Origin: Xenopus tropicalis
Lineage: Eukaryota > Chordata > Amphibia > Anura > Pipidae
Assembly (NCBI RefSeq): GCF_000004195.4
Contig: NC_030685.2
Span: 54,884,016 to 54,948,015 of the forward strand
Direction of reading: 5' to 3'
DNA: 64,000 nt
The position numbers and the translations under genes were made by a program. Under the pieces are notes generated by a model that worked only from the letters and a program-made list of their open reading frames with translations, did not search any database and was not told the origin of the DNA. Positions 10,801-22,079 of the stretch are shown piece by piece (the stretch's first letter is position 1; every line of letters begins with the position of its first letter).

Positions 10801-13800
10801 TGCTGTTCAGTTTTGGTCTCCAGTGCTAAAACGGGACATTATTGAGTTAGAGAGGGTCCAGAGAAGGGCAACTAAGCTGGTAAAGGGTATGGAAAGTCTC
10901 AGTTATGGGGAAAGACTGGCCAAGTTGGGTCTGTTTACACTGGAGAAGAAGCGCTTAAGAGGTGACATGATAACTATGTATAAATATATAAGGGGATCAT
11001 ATAATAACCTTTCTAATGTTTTATTTACCAGTAGGTCCTTCCAACGGACACGAGGGCACCCACTCCGTTTAGAAGAAGCGAGGTTCCATTTAAATATTCG
11101 GAAAGGATTTTTTACTGTGAGAGCTGTGAAGTTGTGGAATTCCCTCCCCCAATCAGTCGTGCTGGCTGATACATTATATAACTTTAAGAAGGGGCTGGAT
11201 GGATTCTTAGCAAGTGAGGGAATACAGGGTTATGGGAGATAGCTCTTAGTACTAGTTGATCCAGGGACTGGTCCGATTGCCATCTTGGAGTCAGGAAGGA
11301 ATTTTTTCCCCTCTGCGGCAAATTAGAGAGGCTTCAGATGGGGTTTTTTGCCTTCCTCTGGATCAACTAGTAGTTAGGCAGGTTATATATAGGCATTATG
11401 GTTGAACTTGATGGACGTATGTCTTTTTTCAACCCAACTTACTATGTTACTATGTAGTTCCAACAGCTTTTCACACTTTAATATCCCTAGGTTGCTAGTG
11501 CCAGACCCAGAATAGCAATCTGGATGCTCTTGCAAATGCTAGATGGACTGTTGCACGCTTCCATAGACCTGTTCTGTGCATTATTTCTGGCTTGTGGTGG
11601 GCTGCCTGAGCCTCAGTGTACCTGAAATGCTAAGGCCCATTTTTAAAGTCCAGTTCACAGATAGAAAGCAAGAGCGTACTAGGGCCCCACACTTAAAAAA
11701 TTGGCCCTGATAACTCATCTTTGTACCTAACGTTCATTTCAATTGGTGTCTGGCACATGTGCCTATCAGATGTAGCACTGATACAATGCAGCACATTTTA
11801 AATAAACAGGAATCTGATGCCTGCTGAAGTTTACTGAATATTGCCTTTTTTTCTCTAAGGACTGTGCCAGGGTAAATTCCCTGTGTGCCATAAGTATAAA
11901 ATTTGCAGACTTTAAAAAGATGTAACTGTGGAATGTTGGGGCAATGTCCCTTCCTTGTTGACAAAGCTATAGTTGCATAATAGGATTGACTAATGTAATG
12001 AGGAACTTGGATGGAAGCGTAAGGGTTACAATAGTGACAGAATGCTATTGGCTATAATGAGCCTGAAAATTTAGGGCTAGTGGCACACTGTGTTTTCCCC
12101 ACAGGCATTTGACAGTTGACCTGGTACCGAACACCCCATGGTCCACATGCACTGACAGACTGGTCTTTTCAGCCATGCCTGGGGCAGATTTCGGCATGAA
12201 AAAGCAAAGCTATACATTTTTGACGTATTGTTAAGCTAGTGGAGACATCCCAGATGTGCCACTAGCCTAGAAATCACACAAGGAAATCTTAAAGGAAATC
12301 AACAGTTTAAATAATTAGTGAAGCAAAGTCTGTGAATTGTATGTATTCTATGGATGAAATATGTGGGCTGTGTGCTTTAGTGCCTTTAGTGGTCTTGCAT
12401 CTTGCCATGCTTTGTGGTGTCAAACAACATGCAGCACAGTTGTTTCCATCAACTGGAAACAACATTTGGGGGTCACACCCTTGGCACCTGGCACTATAGA
12501 TTTTAAAGTACATGAGAGGTAAGAGCATAAACACACCAGTATTGAATAGTAATACCTAATATTAATATGATAGGAACTTGTATATAGTTACATAGGGTTG
12601 AAAAAAGACCAGTGTCCATCAAGTTCAACCCATCCAAGTAAACCCAGCACACCTAACCCACACCTACCAATCTATACACTCACATACATAAACTATAAAT
12701 ACAACCACTAGTACTAACTGTAGATATTAGTATCACAATAGCCTTGGATATTCTGATTGTTCAAGAACTCATCAAGGCCCCTCTTAAAGGCATTAACAGA
12801 ATCTGCCATTACCACATCACTAGGAAGGGCATTCAACAACCTCACTGCCCTCACCGTGAAAAACCCCCTACGCTGCTTCAAATGGAAGCTCCGTTCCTCT
12901 AATCTACAGGGGTGACCTCTGGTGCGTTGATTGTTTTTATGGGAAAAAAGAACATCCCCCATCTGCCTATAATCCCCTCTAATGTACTTGTACAGTGTAA
13001 TCATGTCCCCTCGCAAGCGCCTCTTTTCCAGAGAAAACAACCTCAACCTCGACAGTCTCACCTCATAGTTTAAATCTTCCATCCCCTTTACCAGTTTAGT
13101 TGCACGTCTCTGCACTCTCTCCAGCTCATTTATATCCTTCTTAAGGACTGGAGCCCAAAACTGCACTGCATACTCAAGGTGAGGCCTTACCAGGGACCTA
13201 TAAAGGGGCAAAATTATGTTCTCATCCCTTGAGTCAATGCCCTTTTTTATACAAGGCAGCACTTTATTTGCTTTAGTAGCCACAGAATGACACTGCCTGG
13301 AATTAGACAATTTGTTATCAACAAAAACCCCTAGATCCTTCTCCATTAAGGAAACCCCCTACACACTACCATTCAGTAGATAGTTTGCGTTTATATTATT
13401 CCTACCAAAATGCATAACTTTGCACTTATCAACATTGAACCTCATTTTCCAGTTTGCTGCCCAGTTTTCCAATTTTGTCAAATCTCTCTGCAAAGCAGCA
13501 GCATCCTGCATGGAACTTATAGTTTTGCACAATTTTGTGTCATCAGCAAAAATAGAAACAGTACTGTCTATGCCCTCCTCCAGGTCATTAATAAACAAGT
13601 TAAAAAGCAAAGGACCAAGGACTGACCCCTGCGGTACTCCACTAACCACACTGGTCCAATTAGAAAATTTACCACCACTCTTTGTACTCTATCCTTCAGC
13701 CAGTTCTCTATCCAATTACAAATATTATGTTCTAGGCCAATATTCCTTAATTTGATCATTAACCTTCTGTGAGGTACTGTATCAAACGCTTTAGCAAAGT

Positions 13801-16800
13801 CCAAGTAGATGACATCAACTGCCATTCCAGCATCGAGGTTCCTACTCACCTCCTCATAAAAGGCGACTAAATTAGTCTGGCAAGATCTGTTACGCATAAA
13901 ACCATGCTGGCACAAACTAATAGTATTGTGAACTGCAATGTATACAATGCAAAGTACCCTATCCCTTATTACCCCTTCCAAAATTTTTCCTACTACTGAT
14001 GTCAGACTAACAGGCCTATAGTTTTCAGGCTGAGAACGGGATCCCTTTTTAAATAACGGCACCATGCCAGACCTCAATGAATCCTGAAAAATTAAGTGAA
14101 GAGGTTTGGCAATCACAGCGCTCAGCTCATTTAATACCCTGGGATGAATCCCATCCGGTCCTGGACCTTTGTTTACCTTTACATGTTCAAGTCTCTTTTG
14201 AATTTCCTCCCGAGTGACCCATGCGTCAGTAGCTTAATTACTAGAACTGGGCATATTTAAAGGGAAGCCTTCATTAGCTGGCTCCTCAGATGTATAGACA
14301 GATGAAAAATAAGAGTTCAAAATTTCAGCTTTTTCCCCGTTCTCATCAACCAACTTACCCCCCCATGATAATAAGGTTCCCACCCCTTCTTGCTTCATTT
14401 TTTTACTATTCACATAATTAAAAAATAATTTAGGATTCTTTTTACTCCTAGCTGCAATATCCCTTTCCATTTCTATTTTAGCTTGCTTGATAGCTTTTTT
14501 GCATGCTTTATTTGCTTTCTTGTACCTGATGAAAGTTTCTGCTGTCCCAGCTAACTTGAATGCCCTAAAAGCACGTCTTTTCTTACCAACCTCAACACTA
14601 ACACCTTTATTCAGCCATAAGGGTTTTGCTTTGCGATGCCTCTCCTTGCTTACAAGGGGGATATACTGTTGCGTATACCTGCAAAGCAATGTTTTAAAGA
14701 TGTTCCATTTTCCTTCTGTGTCTAACCCCATGAAAAGCCTTTCCCAGTCGACACATTGCAGAGATGCCCTTATACTGGCAAAGTCTGCACGTCTAAAATT
14801 GAGCGTTTTAGTTACTCCCTTATAGAGTTGTCTCTGCAGCATTATCTCAAAGGAGACCATGTTGTGATCACTGTTCCCCAGATGCTCACCCACACAAATG
14901 TTAGAGATGAGTTCATTATTATTAGATATCACCAGGTCCAAAATAGAGTCATTCCTAGTAGGTTCTTGAACCGCCTGAAATAAAAAGTTGTCATTTAGCA
15001 TATTTACAAACCTACTAGCTTTTTCTGACTTAGCCACCCCATTACTCCAGTCAATGTCCAGATAATTAAAGTCCCCCATAATAACAACTTGACCCAGTTT
15101 TGAAGCCTCCTCCATTTGCAACAATAGCTGGGCCTCATCCCCCTCATCTATACGGGGTGGTTTATAGCATACACCAATGACCATTTTCTTTGTGACCTTC
15201 AGCTCTACTGAAATTTCTACCCAAAGAGATTCAACGTTTTCATTGGTAATGTCTTTATTACATAGTTTTAAATCTGACTTTACGTAAAGACAAACCCCTC
15301 CACCCTTTTTAATCTCTCTGTCCCTCCTAAAAAGTGTATACCCATTTAAATTCACAGCCCAGTCGCATTTATCATCCCACCAGGTCTCAGTGATACCTAT
15401 TAAATCATAATTTTCAATACATGCAATAGCTTGCAGCTCCCCTAATTTACCCGACAAGCTACGCGCATTAGCCAGCATGCAGCGGAGATTACTGCTTCTC
15501 CCTCTGATGTTTACATCAGCTAATGGAGAGTTAGAGCTAAGGCAAATATGAGACTGTTTTCCTTGTAACGGAAGCTCCTTATATAACTTGGATAACTTGT
15601 TTACCTCTAAAGCAAAGGCTTGTTAGATTCTACATGCTGTGAGCAAAATATCCTATGGTCTAAGTCAGTGTTGTTCAACTTTTGCAGTGCTGAGGGCCAG
15701 AATTTCTTTAACATACATGCTGGAGGGCCACTAATGGAAGCCAGTTTTGACCACTCCCCTTTTTAAACCACACCCTTTTTATTACAATGGTGGTAGTGCA
15801 GCAAAAACCCAAATGCTTGGTCCTCACTGTTGGGATATCAACAGTTATTCATATATGAAAGAATTATATTATGTCATATTAAGACACACCCTTAAATCCA
15901 TATGCCTCCTCCTCCCCTGTGGATAGCACAACAACCCCCAGCACATAATTACACACCTTAGGGACCATTTAATTTAATTTCCAACTACTAACAAACTCCC
16001 AGAACAAACCCCTGCCAGGTTCACCTCCCACAGGCAGCATAGGGCAAACAGAGTATGGCACACACAGGCAGCATTCTGCCTGCCCTACCATGCCTGTGTG
16101 TGCCTTACCCTCCCTGCCCTGTGCTGCCTGTGTGCGCCGTATTCTTTACCTGCCCTATGCTGCCTGTGTGTGCCATACCCTCCCTGCCCTATGCTGCCTA
16201 TGTGCCATACTCTGCCTACCCTATGCTGCCTGTGTGTGCCACACTTGTAGGGGCATATTTATTATAGTATGTAAGCCAACATCACCAGTGAGGTTGCCCA
16301 ATAAACTAATCAGCAATTAAATTTGAATGGTCACCTACAGTAATGTTGTCTTACACACTATAATAAATATGCCCCCTAATGTTTAACAGCCACCAAACTC
16401 TTTAGTCAGTCCTTATTTGCCAACTGCGCCTTGCTGGAATTAACTAGCTACATCAGATAAGGTGCTCTTGGCTTGATGGGAAGACATGACTAAACTTAGT
16501 TTTTTTTTCTTGTTTATAGGCATTTCGTTCCTAATATCACCTTTGGCCATCCTGTTGTAGAATGTCTGCGGAAACAACTTGGCAGTGATCCGTTTTTTGG
16601 TAAGGACCGCCCAGGAGTATTCTTGGCAATGCCAAATGTGATTAACTTACAAATGAAACAACTGTTTCAAATGTTTGTCTCCTTTCACCCAGTTCATATC
16701 TGTTTTTTGGATAAGGATTCAGCAGAATCTTTAAAAAAAAAAAAAAAAAAATGTTCAGCCCAACACCAAGCTGAATAGTGTATTTGGTGCACCTTTAATA

Positions 16801-19731
16801 AAGGAACATTAGTGGGCTCCCTGTTTGCAATCTGCGCCTATCCTTTTTAGCAATGCAGTAATTTTTTTTGCATCTCTGTAGTCAGTGTTGATGTACATTT
16901 CTTAATGTCCATTAGGGCATGTAGTAAGTCTGTTTCAATCCAGGGAAGGAAATCTTGTGAAATATTATTCAACCTCGCTCAAGCATAGGAAGCTCAGCTG
17001 TTGAAATGACATGTTGCATTTACATTGCTAATACTTAAGGACTGTGTTACATGATACCGAACAGATAAAACATTGCAAAAAATAAATCTAAAACTGCTCA
17101 GAGCACTCTTCTAAGTACTTTTTCAGTTTACATTTTGTTCTGTAGATTTCAAAATATTAGCATTTTTTACACCACTAATATAATAAAAATGGAAACAGCA
17201 GCACCTCCTGCTGGAAAATAGCAGGAAAAAAAAATCATGTTTCTCTGGTCATTCCTAAGCAAAGCAACATGAAATCAGGGGTAATTATAAGAAAAGGGGA
17301 GCAGTCATTTAAATAATAACTGCATCCCTTCCAATAAAGTGCCCAAGGTTGCTGCTTTTTTTTTTACCTGCACCTTGTTCTGCCTATAGCATTGAGAACT
17401 CTCTTGTCGGTGTATCTCTCTACAGATATGCACATGATGGTTGCTCAACCAGAGCAGTGGGTGAAACCAATGTCAGCTGCTGGTGCCAACCAATATACAT
17501 TCCATCTGGAAGCTACAAACAACCCTGGGGCCCTAATCAAAGACATTCGAGAGAGTGGCATGAAGGTCAGTGGAGGGGGTAAAGGTTCGGAAAAAAAAAT
17601 AAATGTTTTTTTTATAAAAATGGGAAACATACACACAAATTTATTTAAGGGGGTGCATTAGCCCCAGACTGGCAGTCTCTGTATTTTGGCAAATGCCACA
17701 GGAGCTACTGTAAGATGCCATAGGCTGTCACATTTTTTTGGGCCAGATGGGGGTCTGTTTGGCCCTTTGTTCCTGAAACGACAGGGCCTATTTTGAATCT
17801 CAGTTCATACCTGTGGTGCATTGTAGCTACAGACAGTCTCATGGAGTTTTGGAAGTTGAACATTTGTGAACTACAGTGGAGGTTTTCCCACTCACTGGTT
17901 CACACACCCCTCTGTTGTTCAGATGCAAATAGCTGGAATGCCAAATGTTGCCTGACCCTTTATAAAATCTTTGTTCAGCTCAAATCTATAATTTAAATAC
18001 AACAGAATTATCAAGACACTCCCAAATTATATTTCTTTAATCTTGCTAAATGTCATGTTTTGTTAAGATATCTTTATTGAAACTCTGACTTGTAATTGCA
18101 TATTTATATAAACATTTTAGTACCTGTAATAATAAAAGAGAGAATTGGCTCAGATAACATGTATTTTAAAAAAAAATGCATTTATTTATTTAATCTTTAG
18201 CTTTTCCCTATGATGTTCTAGGTGGGGCTGGCTATTAAGCCAAATACTACAGTGGAGTACCTTGCACCATGGGCAAACCAAATAGATATGGCTCTGGTTA
18301 TGACTGTGGAACCTGGCTTTGGTGGGCAGAAGTTCATGGAGGATATGATGCCAAAGGTAATTAATCATAGCTATAATATGCGAATGTTGAAATACAGTCA
18401 CTTTTGTATCTCCTCTCACTGTACTTACACCAACATAACCAGTTGGTGGAATGTAGGTTTTTTCAAATAAATCTCTACTTCTTTCTGATTTGCAGGTGCA
18501 ATGGCTTAGGTCACAGTTTCCTTCATTGGATATTGAGGTTGATGGGGGTGTGGGACCAGACAACATTCACAGATGTGCAGAGGTGAGACAAAGGCACTAA
18601 ATATGCTCAGAATAAGCTTCTCTAGGAACTGACCTATATTGTTGTGGGTTTTTTGTGACTAGAATATTAGACTTTGTGCCAGCCCTGAATTCCTGAATAA
18701 AATAGCAAATAAGGTCATTGAACAGTCTATCGGTATTCCAGTAATCAAGCCAACTGCTAAAAGATTGGATTTACGTGTATTAAAGTCAGATTGTCTTAGA
18801 GTGCTGCTTGTGGGTTTAGAGCAAAAGTAGGAGTAACACTAAGGGGCTGATTTACTAACCCACGAATCCGACCCGAATTGGAAAAGTTCCGACTTGAAAA
18901 CGAACATTTTGCGACTTTTTCGTATGTTTTGCGATTTTTTCGGATTCTTTACGAATTTTTCGTTACCAATACGATTTTTGCGTAAAAACGCGAGTTTTTC
19001 GTATCCATTACGAAAGTTGCGTAAAAAGTTGCGCATTTTGCGTAGCGTTAAAACTTACGCGAAAAGTTGCGCAAAAACTCGCGTTTTTACGCAAAAATCG
19101 TATTGGATCCGAAAAATTCGTAAAGAATCCGAAAAAATCGCAAAACATACGAAAAAATCGCAAAGTACCGATCATTACGAAAAAAACGCAATCGGACTCC
19201 ATTCGACCCGTTAGTGGGTAAGTAAATCAGCCCCTAAGGGAATTATTGAATAACATGCATTTAAGTTGTATGTCTGTTGCGCAAATGTATATTGCTGTGG
19301 GTTAGGATCCTGATCCTACTGTATTTGCCAGTATTAGCCCCTTATTGCCCCTACTGTTGTCTTATGCCTTGTCTATAGGAATTACAAAATCAATTTGTGT
19401 AAAGTTTCCTTAGTTCCTGTGTAGCAAGGCTTCAGCTAAAGGAGCTTCTTATAACAGGCTGCATATTGCGCTCTATAGTGATTTCATAAACAGCAAGTTA
19501 CATGGAATACAATACACTCTACTACATTCAGTCCCAAAAGTAAATGAAATCAAGCTGTAGTGTGGGTGGGCAATAAAAAATGGAGTCACCACTATGTTTA
19601 TTTTACAGGCTGGTGCAAATATGATTGTGTCTGGCAGTGCAATTATGAAGAGTGAAGACCCTCGCTCAGTGATTAAATTGCTTCGCACTGCATGTTGTGA
19701 AGCTGCCCAAAAACGCTCATTAGATCGGTGA
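7880..19731 (+). CDS. rpe: Ribulose-phosphate 3-epimerase, six coding exons
   Basis: Coding exons are 7880-8001, 16520-16599, 17426-17565, 18222-18356, 18496-18582 and 19609-19731, all with GT-AG borders and consistent phase. They give 228 residues, the same length as human RPE. The enzyme interconverts D-ribulose 5-phosphate and D-xylulose 5-phosphate in the cytosolic pentose phosphate pathway. It has a TIM-barrel fold with a metal at the active site. Visible family hallmarks are [17 protein letters not shown] at the N terminus with Ser10, HLDVMDG with His35 and Asp37, DMHMM with His70, [10 protein letters not shown] at residues 142-151, and EVDGGVGP with Asp175 (general acid/base pair Asp37/Asp175). 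The protein ends [12 protein letters not shown] 7880 is chosen because it matches the conserved N terminus. No frameshift or missing active-site residue was seen, so the gene looks functional. Confidence 0.97.
8085..8180. repeat. Pyrimidine-rich minisatellite just inside rpe intron 1
   Basis: About six units of a 15-17 bp motif, CTCTGCTAATCTCTCCT and variants (GCTAACCTCTCCTCC, GCTCACCTCTCCTCT), start some 85 bases after the exon 1 donor. One strand is almost pure C/T with periodic GCTAA. Not coding. Confidence 0.7.
8478..8725 (+). repeat. Dispersed repeat, copy 1 (GGATCCCCAACATTTTATAC family)
   Basis: It shares colinear blocks with 47013-47260: CCCCAACATTT, GAGCCACAGTCA, AAAAGACTTGGAGAGCAAC, GGCTTTATTTGG, AGTAAATCTTGTTTTTATTC, TACCTGGTTTGGGGGCA and GAGCAACATCCAAGGGGTTG. 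The 47-kb copy carries a short extra piece (CCAAAACTTGCCACC) in the middle. Probably a non-autonomous DNA transposon; ends not resolved. Confidence 0.65.
9035..9480 (+). repeat. Dispersed repeat, copy 1 (TTGAAATTTCACATGGGGCT family)
   Basis: Shares TTGAAATTTCACATGGGGCTA, GCAAGATAGCAG, AGATATCAGAATAGCACTCAA, AATCCAAGTCTGGCTTGGGA, CAGTTACATGGGAGTAGGAG and AGAAACAATAG with copies at 29265-29806 and 54040-54595. It lies in rpe intron 1. It has no open frame of note. Confidence 0.65.
9480..9905 (+). other. Purine-rich (A/G) strand-asymmetric tract in rpe intron 1
   Basis: About 400 bases of the + strand are strongly enriched in A and G, with repeated AAGAGAAAA, GAAAGTAAG and AGAAGAGAA words. It is too irregular for a microsatellite and has no open frame. 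It may be an old decayed purine repeat. Confidence 0.5.
10280..10665 (-). mobile_element. Penelope-derived terminal element with 14-bp target duplication
   Basis: The insertion is bounded by exact direct repeats TACCAGTATTCAAT at 10266-10279 and 10666-10679. Inside is the CTAACGTTTCGGCTCAAACG / CCTTTGTCAATGG motif (10481-10513), which I associate from memory with ends of frog Penelope-like elements. On the - strand it reads TTGACAAAGGC, loop, GCCGAAACG, resembling the stem II-GAAAC part of a hammerhead ribozyme. No reverse-transcriptase sequence is present, so this is a short terminal or solo copy. Confidence 0.6.
10700..11457 (+). mobile_element. 5'-truncated CR1-type LINE fragment (3' end of reverse-transcriptase ORF and 3' UTR)
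   Basis: The open frame 10823-11242 and the in-frame sequence before it encode the C-terminal CR1 ORF2 region: [83 protein letters not shown] and [10 protein letters not shown] 3' UTR follows, ending in the tail ACTATGTTACTATGTAG. The intact frame over 140 codons suggests a fairly young copy. It is truncated at the 5' end, as is usual for LINEs, and lies in rpe intron 1. It belongs to a different subfamily from 12585-15632. Confidence 0.85.
11495..11660 (+). repeat. Dispersed repeat, copy 2 (CAGACTGGCAATCTGT family)
   Basis: A divergent copy of the family at 5965-6130. Matching words include AGCAATCTGG, TTGCAAATGCTAGA, GGGCTGCCTGAGCCTC, TGTACCTGAAATGCTAAGGCC and TTTTTAAAGTCCAGT. Confidence 0.5.
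11661..12584. other. rpe intron 1, no feature recognised
   Basis: Unique-looking intronic sequence between a short dispersed repeat and the large CR1 element. Short open frames on both strands lack splice sites or similarity to any protein I know. Confidence 0.4.
12585..15632 (-). mobile_element. CR1-type non-LTR retrotransposon, long but inactivated copy
   Basis: On the - strand, 15478-14234 encodes an APE-type endonuclease with [21 protein letters not shown] (catalytic Glu), [15 protein letters not shown] and LGNSDHN (catalytic Asp/His). Reverse transcriptase follows: [71 protein letters not shown] and [10 protein letters not shown], then the CR1 C-terminal block ending near 12714. Breaks are a stop near 14234, a deletion between GMVP and LFKKG near 14060, a frameshift near 13650-13700 and an in-frame TAG near 13360. 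The 3' tail is the octamer-like CTATGTAACTATATA. The 5' end is truncated at about 15632. It sits antisense in rpe intron 1. Confidence 0.93.
15666..16246. mobile_element. Truncated copy of the minisatellite-bearing hAT-type element
   Basis: It starts CAGTGTTGTTCAACTTTTGC and continues GAGGGCC, TAATGGAAGCCAGTTTTGACC, ACTCCCCTTTTTAAACCACA and TAGTGCAGCAAAAACC. This matches the element at 52855-54020 colinearly. About five units of the internal 30-34 bp array (CCCTATGCTGCCTGTGTGTGCC) follow at 16060-16240. The copy is cut off by a MITE at 16247, and its right terminus was not found. Confidence 0.75.
16247..16377. mobile_element. Short MITE, AGGGGCATATTTATTATAGT termini
   Basis: The left end TAGGGGCATATTTATTATAGT pairs with the right end ACTATAATAAATATGCCCCCTA. 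The pairing extends inward (GTAAGCCAACAT / ATGTTGTCTTAC). About 130 bp in total and non-coding. It interrupts or abuts the truncated hAT-type copy in rpe intron 1. Confidence 0.75.
16600..17425. other. rpe intron 2
   Basis: Intron between a GTAAGG donor and a CTACAG acceptor. It contains a run of about 20 A near 16731-16751 and no gene or complete mobile element that I recognise. Confidence 0.8.
17657..17815 (+). repeat. Dispersed repeat, copy 3 (CAGACTGGCAATCTGT family)
   Basis: The third copy of the family at 5965 and 11495: CCAGACTGGCAGTCTCTG, TTTTGGCAAATGCCACAGG, TAAGATGCCATAGGCTGTC, GGTCTGTTTGGCCC and GACAGGGCC. It lies in rpe intron 3. Confidence 0.6.
18843..19234. mobile_element. 392-bp foldback MITE, TAA target duplication (Harbinger-like)
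   Basis: Ends are GGGGCTGATTTACTAACCCAC and GTGGGTAAGTAAATCAGCCCC, flanked by TAA at 18840-18842 and 19235-19237. Most of the left half pairs with the right half, for example AAAAACGCGAGTTTTT with AAAAACTCGCGTTTTT. The interior is packed with CGAAAAA / TTTTTCG words, giving a local CpG excess. A TWA duplication is typical of PIF/Harbinger; the family assignment is inference. It lies in rpe intron 5. Confidence 0.85.
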
Positions 19732-19905
19732 AGCTAGGGAAGAATGGACATTCAGTCTCAGACCACGCAATATCCAGATTCAACTGAATTGGGGAGCAGG
19801 CCTGGAACAAAGATCAGGATGGCACTGTACTGGCCTTCTGGGCAACAGCTAAAATATTCCATGACAACTGAGATCAAGACAATAATACTGTGGGGGGTGT
19901 TTTTG

Positions 19906-19936
<31 letters not shown>

Positions 19937-20136
19937 TAACTCTTGTCAGCAGTTGACAATTTCTGGAAAAACAGTACTTATTCTCTGGGAAAGGATAGTA
20001 AACGTTCCATAGTTTGGATAATTTGGATAACAAGCTTGTCATGCAGTCAAGTGTTATGACTACTGTACAAATAATTGCTGGGAAACTGGCACTGTGGCCT
20101 TGATGGATCTTTTGTTAAAGTTTATATCCTGGAACC

Positions 20137-20142
20137 AATAAA
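20137..20142 (+). promoter_or_regulatory. rpe: rpe polyadenylation signal AATAAA
   Basis: The first good AATAAA after the rpe stop codon, about 405 bases downstream (CCAATAAATATTT). A second, weaker AATAAA lies near 20199-20205. The 3' UTR contains a T-rich stretch at 19908-19936. Confidence 0.75.
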
Positions 20143-20356
20143 TATTTAAGTATTACTTCAATTGAAATAGCTGTATTTGTAAAATAACATTTTTAGTTAA
20201 ATAAAAAAAACAGGGCATATAATTACAGTGAGATAAGGTTTCTGTGTGTGCCATTTAATCACTCACTGGTCCAAATCTTATAGAAATTGTTAATATCTGC
20301 TAATGCCCATTTATTAGATCCAACTCCAGCACTAAGAGGAAGTTTCTGTCCTATGT

Positions 20357-20357
20357 G

Positions 20358-20394
<37 letters not shown>
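20357..20394. repeat. Poly-T tract
   Basis: An almost uninterrupted run of about 35 T, followed by AAAAACTGACTTCC. Likely an old poly-A tail or simple slippage. Confidence 0.9.
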
Positions 20395-20398
<4 letters not shown>

Positions 20399-20554
20399 CT
20401 GACTTCCTGGATTGCCACTTATACCTATTTCAAAGCACAGAGACCTGCATATAGTGCTTCCTTTGCTCAGTAATGTTGCATTCACAGGGAGAGGGGTAGA
20501 TAGACACCCCCCCTCCCACCAGTGTAACTTGTGCATCATTCAGACATGACTTAT

Positions 20555-20860
20555 TAAGACAGGGCTGGCCTGCGCTACACTCGGCACGTTGCACCAGAAA
20601 GGAAAAGCTGTTTCACAAAGAGGGAGATAGAACACACGTTACTCCAATGTGAAGCAAAATGGATACATACGTTGGACACTTTAGAACCACTTAGTATGAA
20701 TGAAGCTTTAAGTTTTAAATGCTTATTTCAGACATTACATTTTTCACTTTCAGATAATGAAACTATGGACTTTAGTCTGAATTTAACAATTTTTGAACTA
20801 AGGACTCTATTTTGCATAAGAACAGAATTGTTGTCTCTAGAAGGCTGTATCTGGTAGAAG
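20555..20860 (+). mobile_element. Fragment of a Penelope-like element, C-terminal GIY-YIG endonuclease region
   Basis: The frame reads IEHTLLQCEAKWIHTLDTLE followed by PLSMNEALSFKCLF. This fits the conserved end of Penelope-like ORFs, where a REAxWIYxLxTLxPxGLNE motif follows the GIY-YIG nuclease. No other part of the element is adjacent. It is a short 5'- and 3'-truncated relic between rpe and dbr1. Identification is from motif memory only. Confidence 0.5.
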
Positions 20861-21280
20861 AATGTCTTCCTTATGAATTATACTCATACTATGTATCTAT
20901 CTTGTGCAAAATTTTAAAATCAATTTATGAACAGTGATTGCTGTGTAGGTGCAATTGAGGAGTAGGCCACTAGATGACAGTACACCTTTGTCCCATGATA
21001 ATCTATGCACCTGGCCACACTATGGAGCTGGTAAAACTTGGGGTGTGGGGTGTAAGATTTATAATCTGTTTTGCTTGTATCACTTGTGTATGCACCTGAA
21101 GTGCAATGATGTCTCTGGGTCATTGGTCTATGCATTTGTAATTGTTTACAGCCAGCATGGTGTCTGTCATTACACAGCTTTTTAAGTCTGGGTGACGTGT
21201 CCTCTTTAAAGAATATCTGGACTTGCTAAAGACACTTATGTGAAACCTTATGGCAACTATTTGTAACCTTGGACAAGTCA

Positions 21281-21652
21281 CTTAAAGGAGAAGGAAAGGT
21301 AAAACCACTGGGGTTGCTTACATTATACCCCAGACTGGTGCTTTTGTTAATATAAACCACCCCAGCCCAGGGTAACTGTGAGATAGCGTTCCTCTTTCGA
21401 TTTTCTTAATTCTTCCAAATCCCGGGGCCGGCGCGTACACAGTAGGGTGAGAATGCTGACTGTTTTGTTAAAGTTCGGCTCTTCAATCTACTGCGTAAAG
21501 ACAGAAGGAAGAGGATCGTCTCGCAGCTACCCTGGGCTGGTGGGGTTTCCTCCTAACAGGGGCATCAGCCTGGGGTAAAAGGTAAGCGATTAGTCACTGG
21601 GGGGAGCCTAACATTTGGCACCCCATGGATTATACCTTTCCTTCTGCTTTAA
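21281..21652. mobile_element. MITE with TTAAAGGAGAAGGAAAGG termini
   Basis: The left end CTTAAAGGAGAAGGAAAGG pairs with the right end CCTTTCCTTCTGCTTTAA. It has the same termini as the elements at 25248, 37875 and 44268 but a different interior, with CCCCAGACTGG and a GGCGCGTACACAG CpG-rich centre. Confidence 0.7.
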
Positions 21653-22079
21653 TGTGGTCCTACCAAACACTTTCTGCATAAAAAAAATGATTCTAAGACA
21701 CTTTGCAGTATACAGCAATTATAGATTCCCAGTGGTTTTAATGTAACTGATATTAAAAGCAGTATCTGTATGACAGTTTACATTGTCTGCACTCCTCATA
21801 CTGACTCCTAAAAGAAACTTGCAGCCAGCTGATTAAACGGGATTGATTAGAAGACCTTACTTTTCACTGATATTTTAACTAATATTACATTTACAAATAA
21901 CTTTTAAAACCATTAATTTTTATATGAATGTATAAGAAAGTTGCTTAGAATTGTATTTTCTTTTGTTATGCGCCGTCCCAGGTAAAAGAGTAAAATGTGC
22001 AGTATAGTGAAATCCGAAGAGGTAAAATTAAATAAAATGGTAGCACGCAATTAGTTGTACAGGAGGAATTTTATTTCCT

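Noticed and set aside
12714..15478. Separate host genes from the - strand open frames
   Set aside because: Together they are one CR1 retrotransposon (endonuclease then reverse transcriptase) split by stops and frameshifts.
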